From: Castanea sativa
Lineage: Eukaryota; Streptophyta; Magnoliopsida; Fagales; Fagaceae
DNA: 64,000 nt
Direction of reading: 5' to 3'
Assembly: GCF_040712315.1 (NCBI RefSeq)
Contig: NC_134016.1
Span: 1,775,501 to 1,839,500 of the forward strand
Both the position numbers and the translations under genes were made by a program. Under the pieces are notes generated by a model. That model saw only the letters and a program-made list of their open reading frames with translations. It was not told the DNA's origin and searched no databases. This document shows, one piece after another, positions 1 through 17,404 of the stretch; position 1 is the stretch's first letter, and each line of letters starts with the position of its first letter.

Positions 1-10
1 ACAACCAGCT

Positions 11-2382
11 TTGCCTTTCAATACTAGTGAATCAATATCTACTGATATCTTTGACCTTATTCATTCTGATATTTGGGGGCCTTCTTCTGTCTCTAGTATT
101 GGTTCATCTCGATGTTTTGTTGTCTTTGTTGATGATTACTTTCACTATAGCTGGATTTTTAATATGAAACATTGTTCTGAATTATTGCAAGTATATTCTA
201 ATTTTGCAAAAATGGTTGAAACTTAATTTTCCAAACGTATTAAAATTTTTCGATCTGATAATGCTCTTAAGTACACTCAATATGCTTTCTAAGCTGTTTT
301 GCATTCCTATGACATTGTTCATCAACTAACTTGTCCAAGTACCTCTCAGCAAAATGGTAGAGCCGAACGAAAACTTCGTCACATTCTTGACACTGTTCGC
401 ACTCTCCTTCTCTCTGCCAAAGTTCCTGCTCCTTTTTGGGGCGAAGCTGCTCTTCATGCTGTTCATGCTATTAATCGCATTCCCAGTCCTGTCATCTAAA
501 ATCAAACTCCATATGAGCGCCTTTTTAGGTCACCTCTAGACTATCACCACCTTCGCTCCTTTAGTTCTACTTGTTTCGTTCTTCTTCAACCACATGAGCA
601 TAACAAACTTGAGTCTAGGTCAAGGCTTTGTTGTTTTCTTGGTTATGGCGAAACTCAAAAGGGGTATCAGTGTTATGATCCTGTTTCTCATCGTCTTCGT
701 ATCTCCCGCAATGTTGTCTTTTAGGAACATCGCCTCTTTGTCGAGCTATCTCACTTCCATGCTTCTCTATCTTCCTCCTCTGTCTTAGATCTATTTCCAA
801 ATGAGGCACATATTCCTTCTGTAGCTGCTTTTGACCCTCTTGTAGCTGCTCTTGATCCTCTTGTGGCTGCTCCTGATTCTCTTGTAGACTTCTCTATCTA
901 ACCACCAAATATCCTTGATCCCTTTCCTAGTTCCCCCTTTAATGAACAGGTGGAAGATGAAAGAAGAACTTGATGCATTATCTACAAACCATACTTGGGA
1001 CTTGGTCACTCTCCCCTTTAGGAAATTTGTGGTTGGTTGTAAGTGGATCTACAAGATTAAGACTCGCTCTGATGGGTCCATTGAGTGCTACAAATCTCGT
1101 CTTGTTACCAAAGGTTTTACACAGGAGTATGGGATTGATTATGAAGAGACCTTTACTCCGGTTGCTCGTATCTCATCTGTTCGTGCCCTCTTAACTGTTG
1201 CTGCTGCCATTAAATGGGAAATTTTTCAGATGGATGTCAAAAATACATTCCTTAATGGGGATTTAAGTGAAGAAGTTTATATGCAACCCTCTCCTAGTCT
1301 CTTTGTTGAATCAAACAAGGTTTGTCACCTTCGACGTGCACTTTATGGTCTTAAACAAGCTCCACGAGCTTGGTTTGCCAAATTCAGCTCTACCATCTCT
1401 TGTTTGGGTTACATGGCCAGTCATTATGATTCTGCCTTATTTTTTTCGTCGCACTGACAAATGCACTATTTTACTTCTCCTGTATGTGGATGATATGATC
1501 ATAACTGGTGATTACCTTAGTGGCATTCAAGAACTCAAGGATTTTCTTAGTCAGCAGTTTGAGATGAAAGATATTGGAAATCTCAGCTACTTCTTGGGTC
1601 TTGAAACCACTCATTCTACAGATGGACTTTACATCACTCAAGCCAAGTATGCCTCTAAACTCTTGTCTCGAGCTGGACTCACTGATAGCAAGACTGTTGA
1701 CACTCTAGTTAAGCTTAATGCGCATTTGACTCCCTTAGGGGGGAAACCATTGTCTAATCCTTCTTTTTACAGATGCTTAGTTGGCAGCCTTGTTTATCTC
1801 ACTGTTACTCGTCCAGACATTTCCTATGATGTTCACCAGGTGAGCCAGTATCTGTCTGCTTCACGATCGACTCACTATGTTGCTGTTTTGCGCATTCTTC
1901 GGTACCTAAAGGGCACTCTCTTCCACGGTCTTTTCTACTCTATTCAGTCTCCTCTTTTTCTCCGTGCATTTTTTTATGTTGATTGGGCAGGAGATCCCAC
2001 TGTTCGTAGGTCCACCACTGGTTATTTCTTTCTTCTTGATTCTTCTCTGATTTCTTGGCGAAGCAAGAAACAAACTCATGTGACTCGCTCCAGTACTGAA
2101 GCAGAATATCGTGCCCTTGCTGATACCATATCTGAGCTTCTTTGACTTCGATGGCTTCTCAAAGATTTAGGTGTGTCTATATCCTCTGCTACTCCTCTTT
2201 ATTTTGACAACAAGAGTGACATTCATATTGCTTACAATAATGTCTTTCATGAACGGACTAAACACATCGAGATTGATTGTCATTTTATCCGTTATCATCT
2301 TGTCCATAGTGCTCTCAAACTAATCTCAGAGTCCTCTACAGATCAACTTGCATATATCTTCACCAAGTCACATCCTAAGTGA
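11..2382 (+). pseudogene. copia pol polyprotein remnant (integrase, RT, RNase H)
   Basis: The integrase core is seen at 11-500 (FVVFVDDYFHYSWIF, then QQNGRAERKLRHILDTVRTLL). Reverse transcriptase starts near 915 with the usual copia opening (W..A...E...L..N.TWDLV), continues through VVGCKWIYKIK and the metal-binding context FQMDVKNTFLNGDL, and reaches the YVDD box as LLYVDDMIITGD near 1480-1510. RNase H holds SSTEAEYRALAD near 2090-2125 and the C-terminal NVFHERTKHIEIDCHFIR. Lesions: a stop at about 223-225 in the integrase, a frame change near 1440-1457 between LFFSSH and the downstream FRRTDKC frame, and TGA at 2143-2145 where family members have tryptophan. The copy is dead; the domain identities are clear. 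Confidence 0.92.
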
Positions 2383-2446
2383 CGCCTCCGTACTTTGGTT
2401 AGCAACCTTAAGTTGGTCTCACATTCACCTTGAGTTTGAGGGGGGC

Positions 2447-2615
2447 TGTTAACGTGTATAATGTTATGGGCTTTAGGTCCAACTAGATTACTTGTATAAC
2501 ACACATTCTTGTACTACACCTTTACTTGTATTGCACTCCTATGCCTCCTATATAAAGGCACACATGTATATTCTTTAATTGAGAAATACAATATAATCAT
2601 TCAGTATTTCTAACA
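2447..2615 (+). repeat. 3' LTR of the copia element (169 bp)
   Basis: Begins TGTTAACGTG directly after the purine tract and ends TTTCTAACA, giving the usual TG...CA ends. A TATA-like TATATAAAG sits at about 2550. At 169 bp it is short for a copia LTR. The partner LTR is outside the window, so its age and target duplication cannot be judged. Confidence 0.8.
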
Positions 2616-2837
2616 AATACAATAGAATATGTATAGTGGAATCTCAATTAAGAATCTTTATTTTTTATTTTTGTCAAATGAAATGATAACTTAAGAGATA
2701 TATATTGTTCATTGTGATTTATGGAAAATTGTTCAATTTGGAAATCGAATTTAGAAATTTAATGACATTAGAATATGTGTAGTTAGAATCACAACAAAGA
2801 ATCTTTTACTAAAAAAATAAAATGATAAAAGGATTTT

Positions 2838-2992
2838 ACAAACGTGTGCCCTAAAAGCACACAATAGTATACCATTTTTGGAAAACATTTTATCGGAAAT
2901 TGAAAAAGTTTTACATCTTTTTCAATTCTCTATTAAATGATTCTAAAAATAGATGATTTAATGTGTGCTCTAAGGGCACACATTAACTGGAC
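2838..2992. mobile_element. small fold-back element (MITE-like)
   Basis: The two ends are inverted copies: ACGTGTGCCCTAAAAGCACA near 2841 and, on the other strand, TTAATGTGTGCCCTTAGAGC read from about 2988. Roughly 28 bp pair with a few mismatches around an AT-rich centre without coding capacity. I did not find a clear target-site duplication, so the superfamily is unknown. The rest of 2616-3285 is AT-rich sequence in which I see nothing else. Confidence 0.5.
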
Positions 2993-3242
2993 CCATGATT
3001 AAATATAGTTGATGAGAAATGCAGAGTATGTCTTTCGAACTCATGGAGTTATAAATGACAAAAGAAAGAAAGCAGAATGCTTGGAGACTACTAAAAGATT
3101 AACTAATTCGTTCTATGACTTGAGATTTTGACAAAGGTGATTATGCTACATACCCTTTTGATATGCATGTCTCAAAGAGTAGTTTCATTAATTTAAGATC
3201 TCCTTTTGATTTTGTGGGCATCTTGTTTGATTCTCCCTGTAA

Positions 3243-4262
<1,020 letters not shown>

Positions 4263-4528
4263 TCATTCACGAGCAAAAACAACCACTTGTTTTCCGAAGT
4301 TGCGACCACTAAAATGTCCAACAAGGGCAGCTGGACCACTCTCAAGGCCTTCAACTATGTCTTCCACATACACCATCTTCTTTTCTCTAATGTAAGGCAG
4401 CACAAGGTCTAAGAACTTGGGATATAGGTGATAATAATTGCGATGTGTATATCCTTTTATTTGGATCTACTTGTATAAGATCTGTATCAAATTTTTGATA
4501 CCTTCAAGCTCATCAAGATTGTATTGTG

Positions 4529-4958
<430 letters not shown>

Positions 4959-5417
4959 CTAAAGAGATAATATCTGTTGGAGGAATTGGGAGTATGAATG
5001 TTGAATGGTATAGTCAAATTTTGAGTTTTTGAATTTTCAACTAATGTGGCACATTTTGGTCCGTTCACTGAACCAATCAACTGGATAATAAATTACTGTA
5101 GATGAACCAAGCTCAACTTGAAAAATCCAATGCAAATTATGTTGTATGTTAGTTACCTTTTCAAAGCTGCGTTCAAGTCATGCTCTTCTTTGCAATTGAA
5201 AGCTTCATCGAATCCAAGCTTATTCTTCAATAGATCAACCTAATGCGGAAGAAAAAAGAATTCATTTGAAGGATAGGCTCTTCAATTCACAAAGTAACAG
5301 AAAAGAAAGATGGAATCAGTGAATGAAAAAAGAATCAGAATTATTGCAACATTTATAGTATATAAAATGGAACTAGATATTATACGACACATCTAAAATA
5401 GCAACTATTGAGTGCTA

Positions 5418-5636
<219 letters not shown>

Positions 5637-6432
5637 TCAAAAGTGAAGTAACATAACCTAGAAAAAAATATAAACTAAAGCAATTAAGCATTGATTTATA
5701 GTAATTTAATTAACTTTATGGGTCAAGTATCTATAATACGACTATACAGATTTCAACTTGATTTGCTGAAATTTGTAGTAGTTTTGGAGAAAAGTATCAG
5801 TAGGAGATCTCATCTCTAAAACTAAAGCAATTAAGAATCTATGATGTATTTGGGCATGCACGTTTGTATATTTATGTTATCTTAAACGAATTTGAACTTT
5901 ATAAACAAAGCTTAAAGAGAATTCTAGTATAATAAGAAAGAGGTACATCAGTATGCTGGATTTTAATGAGTGTTTCAGTTTTAGTGATTAGAGTGTATTC
6001 TTCCATCCTGTGATCCCCCAAACCAAGTCCCCTGCCTTAAATTTTGGATGCCCAGAATCCAATACTTTCGCCACACCATACCCCAAAACTGGCTGCATGT
6101 GTATATGGTTTCACCAAAATTAGAAAACAAATTACAAGCTCAGTATCACATGTATACACCATGATATATAACAAATGCTAAAGCTACAAATTTTAGTATA
6201 AAAAGTACGTGATAATGAATTTTAGTATAAAATTTATAGTATTCCAAAAAAAATTTATAGTATTCTTTAGATTGACTTACAGAGCCAGGGGTGTAGAAAA
6301 AATATCCAGAGAGACCTGTAGTTTTCCTCATAAAGAATTGCATGACAGGATCGCAGGACAGATATAGGTTCTTCACCAAAACTGCATTTGAACTTTTAGG
6401 AACCTTTAACTTAATGGTTCCAACGGTCAGGT

Positions 6433-6975
6433 CAGTGGTGGAGCTAAGATTTTAGTCTAGAGGAGGCAAAATTAAGAGACGATATTAAAAGTAAAATTTA
6501 TCTAAAAAACATTAATCAACAATAAAAAATAAAAAAAACAATTGTAAGCAAATGTGAATATATTTCATATTATTAAAATAAATAAACAAAAATAACAAAT
6601 TCATAGCTATTAAAAAATTTACAAATTGATGAAGTAAAAATATGATTAGTGTTACTTAAAAAATATAATAAATAAATATTTGAAATTATTTTTTGTGATT
6701 AGTGACATGCCAATTTGTAAGACATAAGTAGTAAAATTTGTAATATCTCTAGATCATTCAAAGATAAAATGTTGTGAAAAGTATCATAAATAGTAAAAAT
6801 TGTGTAAATAATGATATAAAAAAAATAGTAAAATAGGTGGTTTGGTCACTTTCAAGTTTCAACAAGTAGAAGGTTTTTTTTTTTTTTTTCCTCCATGTAA
6901 CTACAAAAAAAAAAAAAAAAATTAGTAGTCGGGGGGCAGGTGCCCCCCCTCGCCCCCCCTCTGGCTCCGCCAGTG
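6433..6975. mobile_element. hAT-type MITE inserted in exon 1 of pseudogene A
   Basis: An exact 8-bp target duplication, GGTCAGGT, flanks the insert (6425-6432 and 6976-6983). The termini are inverted: CAGTGGTGGAGC at the left and CACTGGCGGAGC read inward from the right. An 8-bp duplication with CA...TG termini is typical of hAT elements. The 543-bp body is AT-rich and encodes nothing. It interrupts the codons after DMYLT; without it the exon would read on into TIKLKVP. Confidence 0.9.
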
Positions 6976-7183
6976 GGTCAGGTACATGTCTGATTCTTTA
7001 GGAGAACCAATGACATAGTCTCTGAATATCACTTGTTTGTTGCTCACTTCATCTCCAACTCTCACCATTGCTACTCTCTGTCTCTCTCTCACTCTATATA
7101 TCCTCGTCAAGAATTTAATATAAAACTTTTTGTGTCAATGTTTTTTGTGTAATTAATGGTTCTTCTCTTCGGACCACAAAGTT

Positions 7184-7193
7184 CTATTTATAG
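7184..7193 (-). promoter_or_regulatory. TATA box of pseudogene A
   Basis: CTATAAATAG on the minus strand lies about 115 bp upstream of the ATG at 7068, followed by a CT-rich leader. It matches the plant TATA consensus. The corresponding place in gene B reads CTACAAATAG, a one-base change. Confidence 0.5.
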
Positions 7194-9112
7194 AGAACAT
7201 TGGGAAGAGAGAAATGAAAGATGTTTCAGATAGAGTTCCATGCATGACGGACATGTCCGTTATGCAAAGCAAATACATAGTATTCTTAGGTGCACGTAAT
7301 TGCTTACGCTATAAATGCTCTAAACTTCGAACAGTCAACACTTTGTATCATGAGCTTGAAGACTTAGAAGTTCACCACTTCTACAATTTTAGATCATTTA
7401 CAAATTGATATGGGTTCTAATTACAACTTTAAAAATGTAGATTACATACATGAATATATATATATATATATATATATATAACGCTAAATGTTTTTTTTTT
7501 TTTTGTTACCAAAGATTTTGGGCAAAATGCTATGATTCTAATCAGTTATTGGATTAGTCTAAGTCACTTGATGCAAAGTTTTTTTTTTGTTTTTTAGAGA
7601 GTTTTTAACATGTATCTTCCTCTTTTAATAATTACTTTTTATCATTATATCAAGATATCCATTGCTTTTAATGATTACACTTGTTGCAAGTTAGTATATA
7701 CGGTACAATTGCGGCTTGAAAATTAGTCTTATATTTTTGTACATATCAAATAAGTATTTGCGTTATCGAATAAGACTGCATCTCTTTGCATTGTAAAACT
7801 AAATTAGGTTTGTAATTTCTCCGAGTCAAGAATGGGAGCCCACAAATCAAATTAAATTTCTTTTAATCATGCGTGCCTTTCTTTTGTCTTTCTTTCCTTT
7901 TTAGTCTCACCAAGACTTTGAACCAATCATCTTTATCTTTCTATTATCTTTTTCTTTCTTTAAAAAAAAAACAATAAGCTAGTTTAATTTCCTTATATAT
8001 ATATATATATATATATACCTTTAAGATAAACTTGTAAATTAAACTAGAAAATTTCTGTGGTTTCTAATTATCTCAAGTTAAAGGTGTTATTGCGAAGACG
8101 CCAAAAAGGAAAAACATTGTTCTCTTTCATTTCACCCTTGAAAGTAAAACAGATGGAGTTACAAGAGCCCTTTTCTATTTCAAAATTTTTGATTCAGTGC
8201 TAAAAGAAAAGCCCTATTGTTTGGCTCCCCACTGCTTGACGAATGGTAAGAACACATTGTGTTGGTTGTCGTCCACACTACAAAAAAGGCGGGCTTTGAT
8301 GGTATCGGTGGTTCAGATGCAAGGAAGAGAAAAGAATTTGGTGCTCGAGTTCCTTGGTCAAGACCTACGAAGCATAAATACGGACACGGCTACAGGTATG
8401 ATGACATAACAATTTCTGAAAAATTAGGACATGGCGGGGATATGCATATTAATTAATTATTAAACATTTTTTTAGTTATATTTTTAAAGATTGTTAAACA
8501 TTTTATTTCATATAATGTTAAAAATATATCAATTTAATAGCAATAATGGATAATAAAGTGAATTCATGACCAATAAATAATGTTTAGAAATTAAAATATA
8601 AACCAAAAATAAAATCCAAATAAAATGTATCAGCTGTTTTCCACAATTTTTCAAAAACAAAAAATAAAAAAGGAAACGACTAGAAATCTAGACATGTGTG
8701 CAATCCCAAACATGTTATGTGTCTGACATAGGTATGAAACCCCAAATAAAGTGTTATGAGGTCCAAAAATATCTTTATTTTCCCCCTCTAAACTTAAGTT
8801 AAAGGAATTCAACCCTGCATTTAACCTCACAGATAGAACGAAGAAGAATGTCTATGACCAAGCAGTATTACCATTAATTTTTAGTACAACTATAAATGAA
8901 TTTCAAATATTCAAATGCATAATTTTAAAAAATGTCAGTGATTAAGTGTGATCAAAATGCCAAATGCACAAATTAATCCTAGTGTTACACATGAACCGCC
9001 ATATTATGGAAGTTTGATTTTAAACGGGATCCCAAGTAATTTGATATTTCATCAGTTATGTCTAGTTACTTTGAATTTAATTATGTATATAAATAAATAA
9101 AAACATTTGAGT
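7194..9112. other. intergenic DNA, AT microsatellites, reductase-flank debris
   Basis: Holds TA microsatellites near 7438-7480 and 7996-8018 and several poly-T runs. A block at 8190-8370 resembles parts of 3800-3850 and of 10500-10590 (for example TTCCTTGGTCAAGACCTA), again pointing to duplicated flanks. Short open frames at 8197-8456 overlap in two frames and have no recognisable content. Confidence 0.5.
8787..8910 (+). repeat. dispersed local repeat, copy 2 of 3
   Basis: Diverged copy of 3878-4022. It shares AAAGGAATTCAACCCTGCAT, TTAACCTCACAGAT and CCATTAATTTTTAGTAC in the same order and orientation. A segment after GAAGAATG is missing compared with copies 1 and 3. Confidence 0.6.
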
Positions 9113-9300
9113 AATACTACAGGCACACATTATTTTACAACATTTTTACAAAATGCTGATGTGGTCAATCTCTTATTGGTTTTCATCTATACCCACCATT
9201 AATATCACTTTTTCATTTACCAATAATCATTCACCACATCAACAGTTTGTAAATTTTTTTCTAAAATGTTAAGTTATGATTTTTCTTATAACATTAGTGT
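9113..9300. mobile_element. fold-back MITE-like element
   Basis: Inverted arms TTTACAAAATGCTGATGTGG (about 9148-9167) and, on the other strand, AATTTACAAACTGTTGATGT read from about 9257 enclose AT-rich non-coding DNA. This is the pattern of a small DNA transposon. The outer ends and target duplication could not be fixed, so the coordinates are approximate. Confidence 0.5.
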
Positions 9301-9389
9301 TGACTTATTCCATGACAAAAAGTGTTGTAATTGCGTAAATTTATTTCCTTGTATTTTTGTGGGATTTATTTGTAATGGGTTTAGTATTA

Positions 9390-10330
9390 AGTGGTGAAGA
9401 TTTGATCAAGATAGCTGAAGGTCACATGAGAAGCACATGCAGGTGGGTGAATAGTCAGGTCAGGTGTCCAGCTTAGCACAGCCTGTCTAGGAGGTTAACT
9501 CGCAACTTGGATTTGCGACTTGCACCCGTTGTGAGTGACCGGCGAAGTTCCCCTGTTTTACTAAAAATTGTGACTTTTCGTATTCCCATCACTCATACTA
9601 TATATACCCTCATTACCCACAGAAATGGTAAGGAGCTTATTGAGAGAAAAACCGTAACAGGTGTTTCTACAACACACCCACCTTATTAGAGAGAGCTACT
9701 CATTCTTAGAGAGAAATCTTTGTAGTCTCTTCTCCTTCCCTTTCTCATTGTTATACCCATTGAGACGAGATTTGTACCTAAACACAACCCACACCCTTTT
9801 AGAGTGTTGAGAGTGCTTTTGGAGCTTGGGAAGCATTGGAAGATGCCAAGGATGACAGATGCAATATGGAGCTTATTGCAGGATCCGGAAAGCTAGAGAA
9901 GACACAGTTAGACTTAACCTTGTTAGAGCAAGAAGCTTGGAGGGCTTAGGTGCATCAGGTAGATTAGGCTTGGAAGGTCTATTGTTATTCATGTATCCCA
10001 ACTAATTTTTTAGTGGATCATTTTACCTCTTGGAGGGTGGCAGAAAGGTTTTTTGCCGAGTTCTTCGGTTTCCTCTTCGATAACATGTGCCGGTGTTATC
10101 TTTGTGTTTGCTTCTCTCTTCCCTACTCATTTCCTTTTAATTGCTGTTGTATTTGTGATTAATTATGGTTTAGAGTGTTTTGCCAATTTGGGTATTGCTT
10201 ATATTTATCATTCCGCACATCAATTGTTTAAATATAAGCTTGCTTTGGTGTTTTTGTAATTAGGGGTCTAAACATTCACTAGTGGTTTACACACCAAGTG
10301 AACTTTCAAGTTTGTATCCCTAGCATTATT
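9390..10330 (+). mobile_element. transposon-derived segment (retrotransposon-like, unclassified)
   Basis: Its composition differs from the flanks, and the part at about 10050-10260 recurs in inverted, diverged form at 10625-10865 (GAGTTCTTCGGTTTCCTCTT, then ATCTTTGTGTTTGC, then TTCCCTACTC). No protein domain is seen; the short open frame at 10053-10259 is not convincing. A non-coding LTR-element leader or LTR is the likeliest source. Confidence 0.4.
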
Positions 10331-10377
10331 CAAAACATTGTTTGCACTTGCATCCATATTTTCCATTTTCCCACTCT

Positions 10378-10490
10378 AAATGTAAGTTGAAGAATTCGAC
10401 CCTAGATTTAACCTCATAGATTGAACGGAGAAGAATGACATTAGATCATATGGCTAATGGCCTATAACCAAGCAGTATTACCATTAATTT
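10378..10490 (+). repeat. dispersed local repeat, copy 3 of 3
   Basis: Diverged copy of 3878-4022 with TGTAAGTTGAAGAATTCGAC, GATTGAACGGAGAAGAATG and CCAAGCAGTATTACCATTAA. It is closer to copy 1 than to copy 2. Confidence 0.6.
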
Positions 10491-10624
10491 TTTTGACTCA
10501 ATGCTAAAACAACTGGGAGGATATTGCTCATGACATCACAAATCTTTGGCTTATGCCCTGTTGTTTTGCTCTCCTTTGCTTGGCAAATGATAAGTAAAGG
10601 CTCAAAATTTGTGTGAAAACATAA

Positions 10625-10865
10625 GAGTTTGTTCAGACCTCCAATAAAAATTACGACTCGATTTCTTCTACTCTAACTTAAACTAGGTGCCGAATAAGAG
10701 TAAATGAGTGCAAACAATCGATAAAACTACCCTAAGCCATATTCATCCAATATCAACAATAAAAGATAAGCTTGAAGAGTAGGGAAGAAGGATGCAAACA
10801 CAAGATAACATAGAGACGTGTTATCAAAGAGGAAACCGAAGAACTCAGTGGCAACGCCACATGCA
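10625..10865 (-). repeat. inverted partner of the 10.05-10.26 kb transposon segment
   Basis: Read on the minus strand it gives GAGTTCTTCGGTTTCCTCTT, then a relative of ATCTTGTGTTTGC, then CTTCCCTACTCTTCAAGC, matching 10050-10150 on the plus strand. The two arms lie about 400 bp apart around repeat copy 3. They look like two independent insertions of one family rather than the arms of one element. Confidence 0.45.
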
Positions 10866-12120
10866 ACTCAGGGTGTTCCAAGGAACACTCTAACCTAAAA
10901 AACACTTGAACAAAAAAAATTACAAAATTTTTTATATTTGCTCTGTATTAGGAACACCCACAATCACAAAATTAGGAACACCCTCAAATTTAAAAAAAAA
11001 AAAAAAAAAAAACTTATTTGTTCTACTTTCAAGCAAAAAAAAAAAAAAAAAAAAGCCCAAAAAAAAAATTTTTGAACTAAAATCTAAAAAAAAAAAAAAA
11101 TGTAACAAAGCCAAGCTCATGGCTACTCGGCAAGCAAGCCCAACAGATTATAGGTAGCAAACCCACAGATTCTCAAAAAAAAAGAAAAACAACCAAGACC
11201 CAATATGGAGCTGCAGAGCAAATCAATCAAAAAATTACTTCTAAATCAGAAATCCATAAAGGCCTAAAGCAAACCTAAAGAGTAAAGACAAAGCATGCAA
11301 CGCCTCAAGCTCAAGCCAACTGCCAACAAACGGAGTCACGGAGATCGGATCAGTCACGTCGCTCGCAGCTCACTCGTCGTCGGACATCAGTCCAGTCCAG
11401 ATTGTTGTTGTCGCTTGGCTCGCCCACCCGTCGTCGTTGCTCGTCGCTCGCCACTGCCCTCATCGGAGATTGCTTGTTGCCTCGTCACTACCTTAGCGGC
11501 CTCAGCCTTCAGGCCTCCGGCATCCTTGCTCGGCTACTCCGGTGCTCCCTCCCTCAAGGTATTTCATTTTAATTAACTAACTTCTCTCTCTGTTTCTCCC
11601 TGACTCTCTCAGTCTCTCTCTCTATCTGAATCACTGAAATGAAAATTATGAGTTTCTCTCTCTTTGTTCTTTAAGTCTAATTTTAATACTTTGTGTTTAT
11701 CTGATTCTGTGATTGGGCCGCTGAACTACTGAAGCTTTAACTTTATCTTTATTAATATTTGGCTGTTTTTTGACTTTTTGAATTTGGCTTTGTCTTAATA
11801 TCTTATCCGTTGGTGTGGGTGGATGTTGTTGTTGGTGTTGGGGTGTGTGTTTGTGTTGGTGAGATATTAAATTATTAATTGTCTTTTTTGTAATGTGTAT
11901 TGTTATTTGTGATTGTGAAATTTTCTGATTGGCAACTAGCTCTTGTGATTGGGGAAATTTTCTTGAGGCTTGACTGGCTTGTCTGTTGACTAGGGTGAGG
12001 GGTGGATGAACACATAGGGCCGGGTAAACAATAATTAAATCGGTGTAATGTGCACATCAACCCATGGGATGTGTAATGTGCACATGGGATGTTTGAATTT
12101 TAATTTTTACACATTAAAGT
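10866..12120. other. A-rich tract, GC-richer non-coding segment and intron-like tail
   Basis: Near 10870-10900 the text GGGTGTTCCAAGGAACACTC looks like a transposon end. A long A-rich stretch (10990-11100) follows, then a GC-richer, CpG-rich segment at 11290-11555 ending CTCAAGGTATTT, which resembles a 5' leader exon with a GT donor followed by a T-rich intron-like tail. Open frames here (such as 11295-11576) have simple composition and no domain. I read the block as the 5' part of a transposon transcript, with low certainty. Confidence 0.35.
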
Positions 12121-12488
12121 TTCAGAATTTGAAATTTACTATATGGAGTTTAAGGGTGTTTGGATTTACATCATAACATTTCGAAATTTGGATTTTACCT
12201 CCCTAAGTTTTAGGTGTGTTTAGATTTTAAACTCTAAAATTTGGGATGTTTAGATTTTACACCCTAAAGTTTTAGAATTTAAAAGTGTAACATCCAAATA
12301 TTCTCAAACTCAAAGAAGTAAAATTCAAATTCTGAAACATCAAGGTATAAAATTCAAAGAGTGTAAAATCTAAACACTCTCAAATTTTAGGGAAGAAAAT
12401 TCAAATTCTAAAACATCATGGTGTAGATCCAAATACCCCTGAGGTAATTTCAAATTCTAAAACTTTAGGATATATAATCCAGACACCC
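12121..12488. mobile_element. large fold-back MITE
   Basis: The left half (GGGTGTTTGGATTTACATCA from 12148) and the reverse complement of the right half (GGGGTATTTGGATCTACACC read from about 12441) pair over most of their length; both arms contain repeated phrases such as GTTTAGATTTTACAC. The whole can fold into one long stem. It has no coding sequence and abuts the LINE fragment that follows. Confidence 0.65.
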
Positions 12489-12850
12489 CAACCTTGCTCG
12501 GCGGAATGTGCAAATTGACCCTAAGTGCTTCTTTTGCGGCCAAAAGGATGAAACAACCGTCTATTCTGTGGGAGTGCCTATTTGCCAGTAACGTCTGGGC
12601 TTTGGTTTGGGGCAAGTTGCAAAAGAGCAGTTCTGTGGCCGAGAATTTCTTCATGCTTGCACGTCATATGATACAGAGGCTTGATAGAAAGGAACTCGAG
12701 CTGTGGGCTATAACGTCGTGGTCTTTGTGGAATGCTTGTAATCTTTTCCAGTTTAAGCATTTTCAAACCCACCCAAGTGAGATTTTTAAGCAGGCAAACT
12801 CCTTGCTCGAAGAATATCAGAGACTTGCCAAGTCCCTCCCCCACATATGA
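12488..12850 (+). pseudogene. LINE ORF2 C-terminal fragment (zinc-binding RT tail)
   Basis: The first frame reads LARRNVQIDPKCFFCGQKDE and after a frame change continues LWECLFASNVWALVWGKLQ, ending at 12850 with QRLAKSLPHI. The C..C....E....L..C....VW spacing is the zf-RVT signature found after plant non-LTR reverse transcriptases. The rest of the ORF is missing on the left, where a MITE abuts. The frameshift lies around 12560-12575. DNA at 12851-12980 looks like the element's 3' untranslated end. Confidence 0.7.
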
Positions 12851-13314
12851 AATATCTGTTTACGAGTAATAGGTCCATTGTTCTTTGGGCCGATTTCAAT
12901 ACTGTAAAACTCCTGGGCCAGGCTTTCTGTTGTATTTTCTTTTGATCAATGTACTTCTATCATTTCAGTCAAAAAACTCCCTTGGGGCTAGTGTGAATGC
13001 TATTAAACCAATTAATAGTTATATCTCTCCAAGAGAATAACAATAACTATTCCTTAATATATGTAGAATAATATTAAGAATTAATATATCTCAATAAATA
13101 CAAACCCCTCTTTGCATATAATAATTATTAAAAAAAATCCTTAAAAATAACATTTCATTTATTAATCTTCTCTAAATGTATACATATGAAATTGGAATAC
13201 AAAATGAACCGATTGTCAAATACAAGTGTAGAATTTTCTTTCTCAAAAAAAAAAAAAAAAAAGTACTAAGGTGTAGAATTTTTTTTCAATTTATTTATTG
13301 TACCAAACGTGGTC

Positions 13315-17081
<3,767 letters not shown>

Positions 17082-17177
17082 TGCCTCTATATCTCTATGT
17101 GTTTGTGTTTCCATATTTTTTTCCTCTGAAATGGTTGTGTAGTGGTGGTGAAAGACTGAAATTTGTGAACAGAGGTC

Positions 17178-17187
17178 CTATTTGTAG
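17178..17187 (-). promoter_or_regulatory. degenerate TATA element of gene B
   Basis: CTACAAATAG on the minus strand about 100 bp upstream of the ATG, in the position held by CTATAAATAG in pseudogene A. A second copy exists in the duplicated upstream block (near 18371-18380). Whether it works as a core promoter is inference. Confidence 0.35.
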
Positions 17188-17404
17188 TACACATATTCTT
17201 AATGTCTTATTCTGTATAAGTGTGTTCTTTTAATTAAAACTAAATGTTCATGTTATTGTGTCACATAAGTAATTGCCTCATTGGTGGTTTGAAAGAAAAA
17301 TATATATATATATATATACGAAAAACGTCATTGATGATGGTTGGCGCTATACTTTTTGAAGCAGAAAATTTCATTGTATTTAGTTGACCAATCATATTTC
17401 TTTG

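Larger units (their letters stand above)
1..2615 (+). mobile_element. Ty1/copia LTR retrotransposon, 3' part, degenerate
   Basis: The stretch reads as the pol region of a copia element in the order integrase, reverse transcriptase, RNase H, then a purine tract (about 2438-2446) and the 3' LTR. That order (integrase before reverse transcriptase) defines copia rather than gypsy. The 5' LTR, gag and protease lie outside the window, to the left. The reading frame is broken by stops and at least one frameshift, so the copy cannot act on its own. It lies just upstream of the reductase cluster in the plus direction. Confidence 0.93.

Noticed and set aside
615..1009. Minus-strand frames in the first kilobase
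   Set aside because: Antisense to the copia pol remnant.
7245..7262. ACGGACATGTCCGT palindrome as a possible operator
   Set aside because: A single short palindrome in plant intergenic DNA; no supporting context.
10906..11157. 83-codon frame rich in lysine
   Set aside because: It is the translation of poly-A runs; no start context or domain.
11295..11576. 93-codon frame in a CpG-rich patch as a possible gene start
   Set aside because: Simple composition, no domain and no downstream exons; more like a transposon leader.
17082..17114. Upstream in-frame ATG of gene B
   Set aside because: It adds 11 residues absent from paralogues A and C, which start at the equivalent of 17081.
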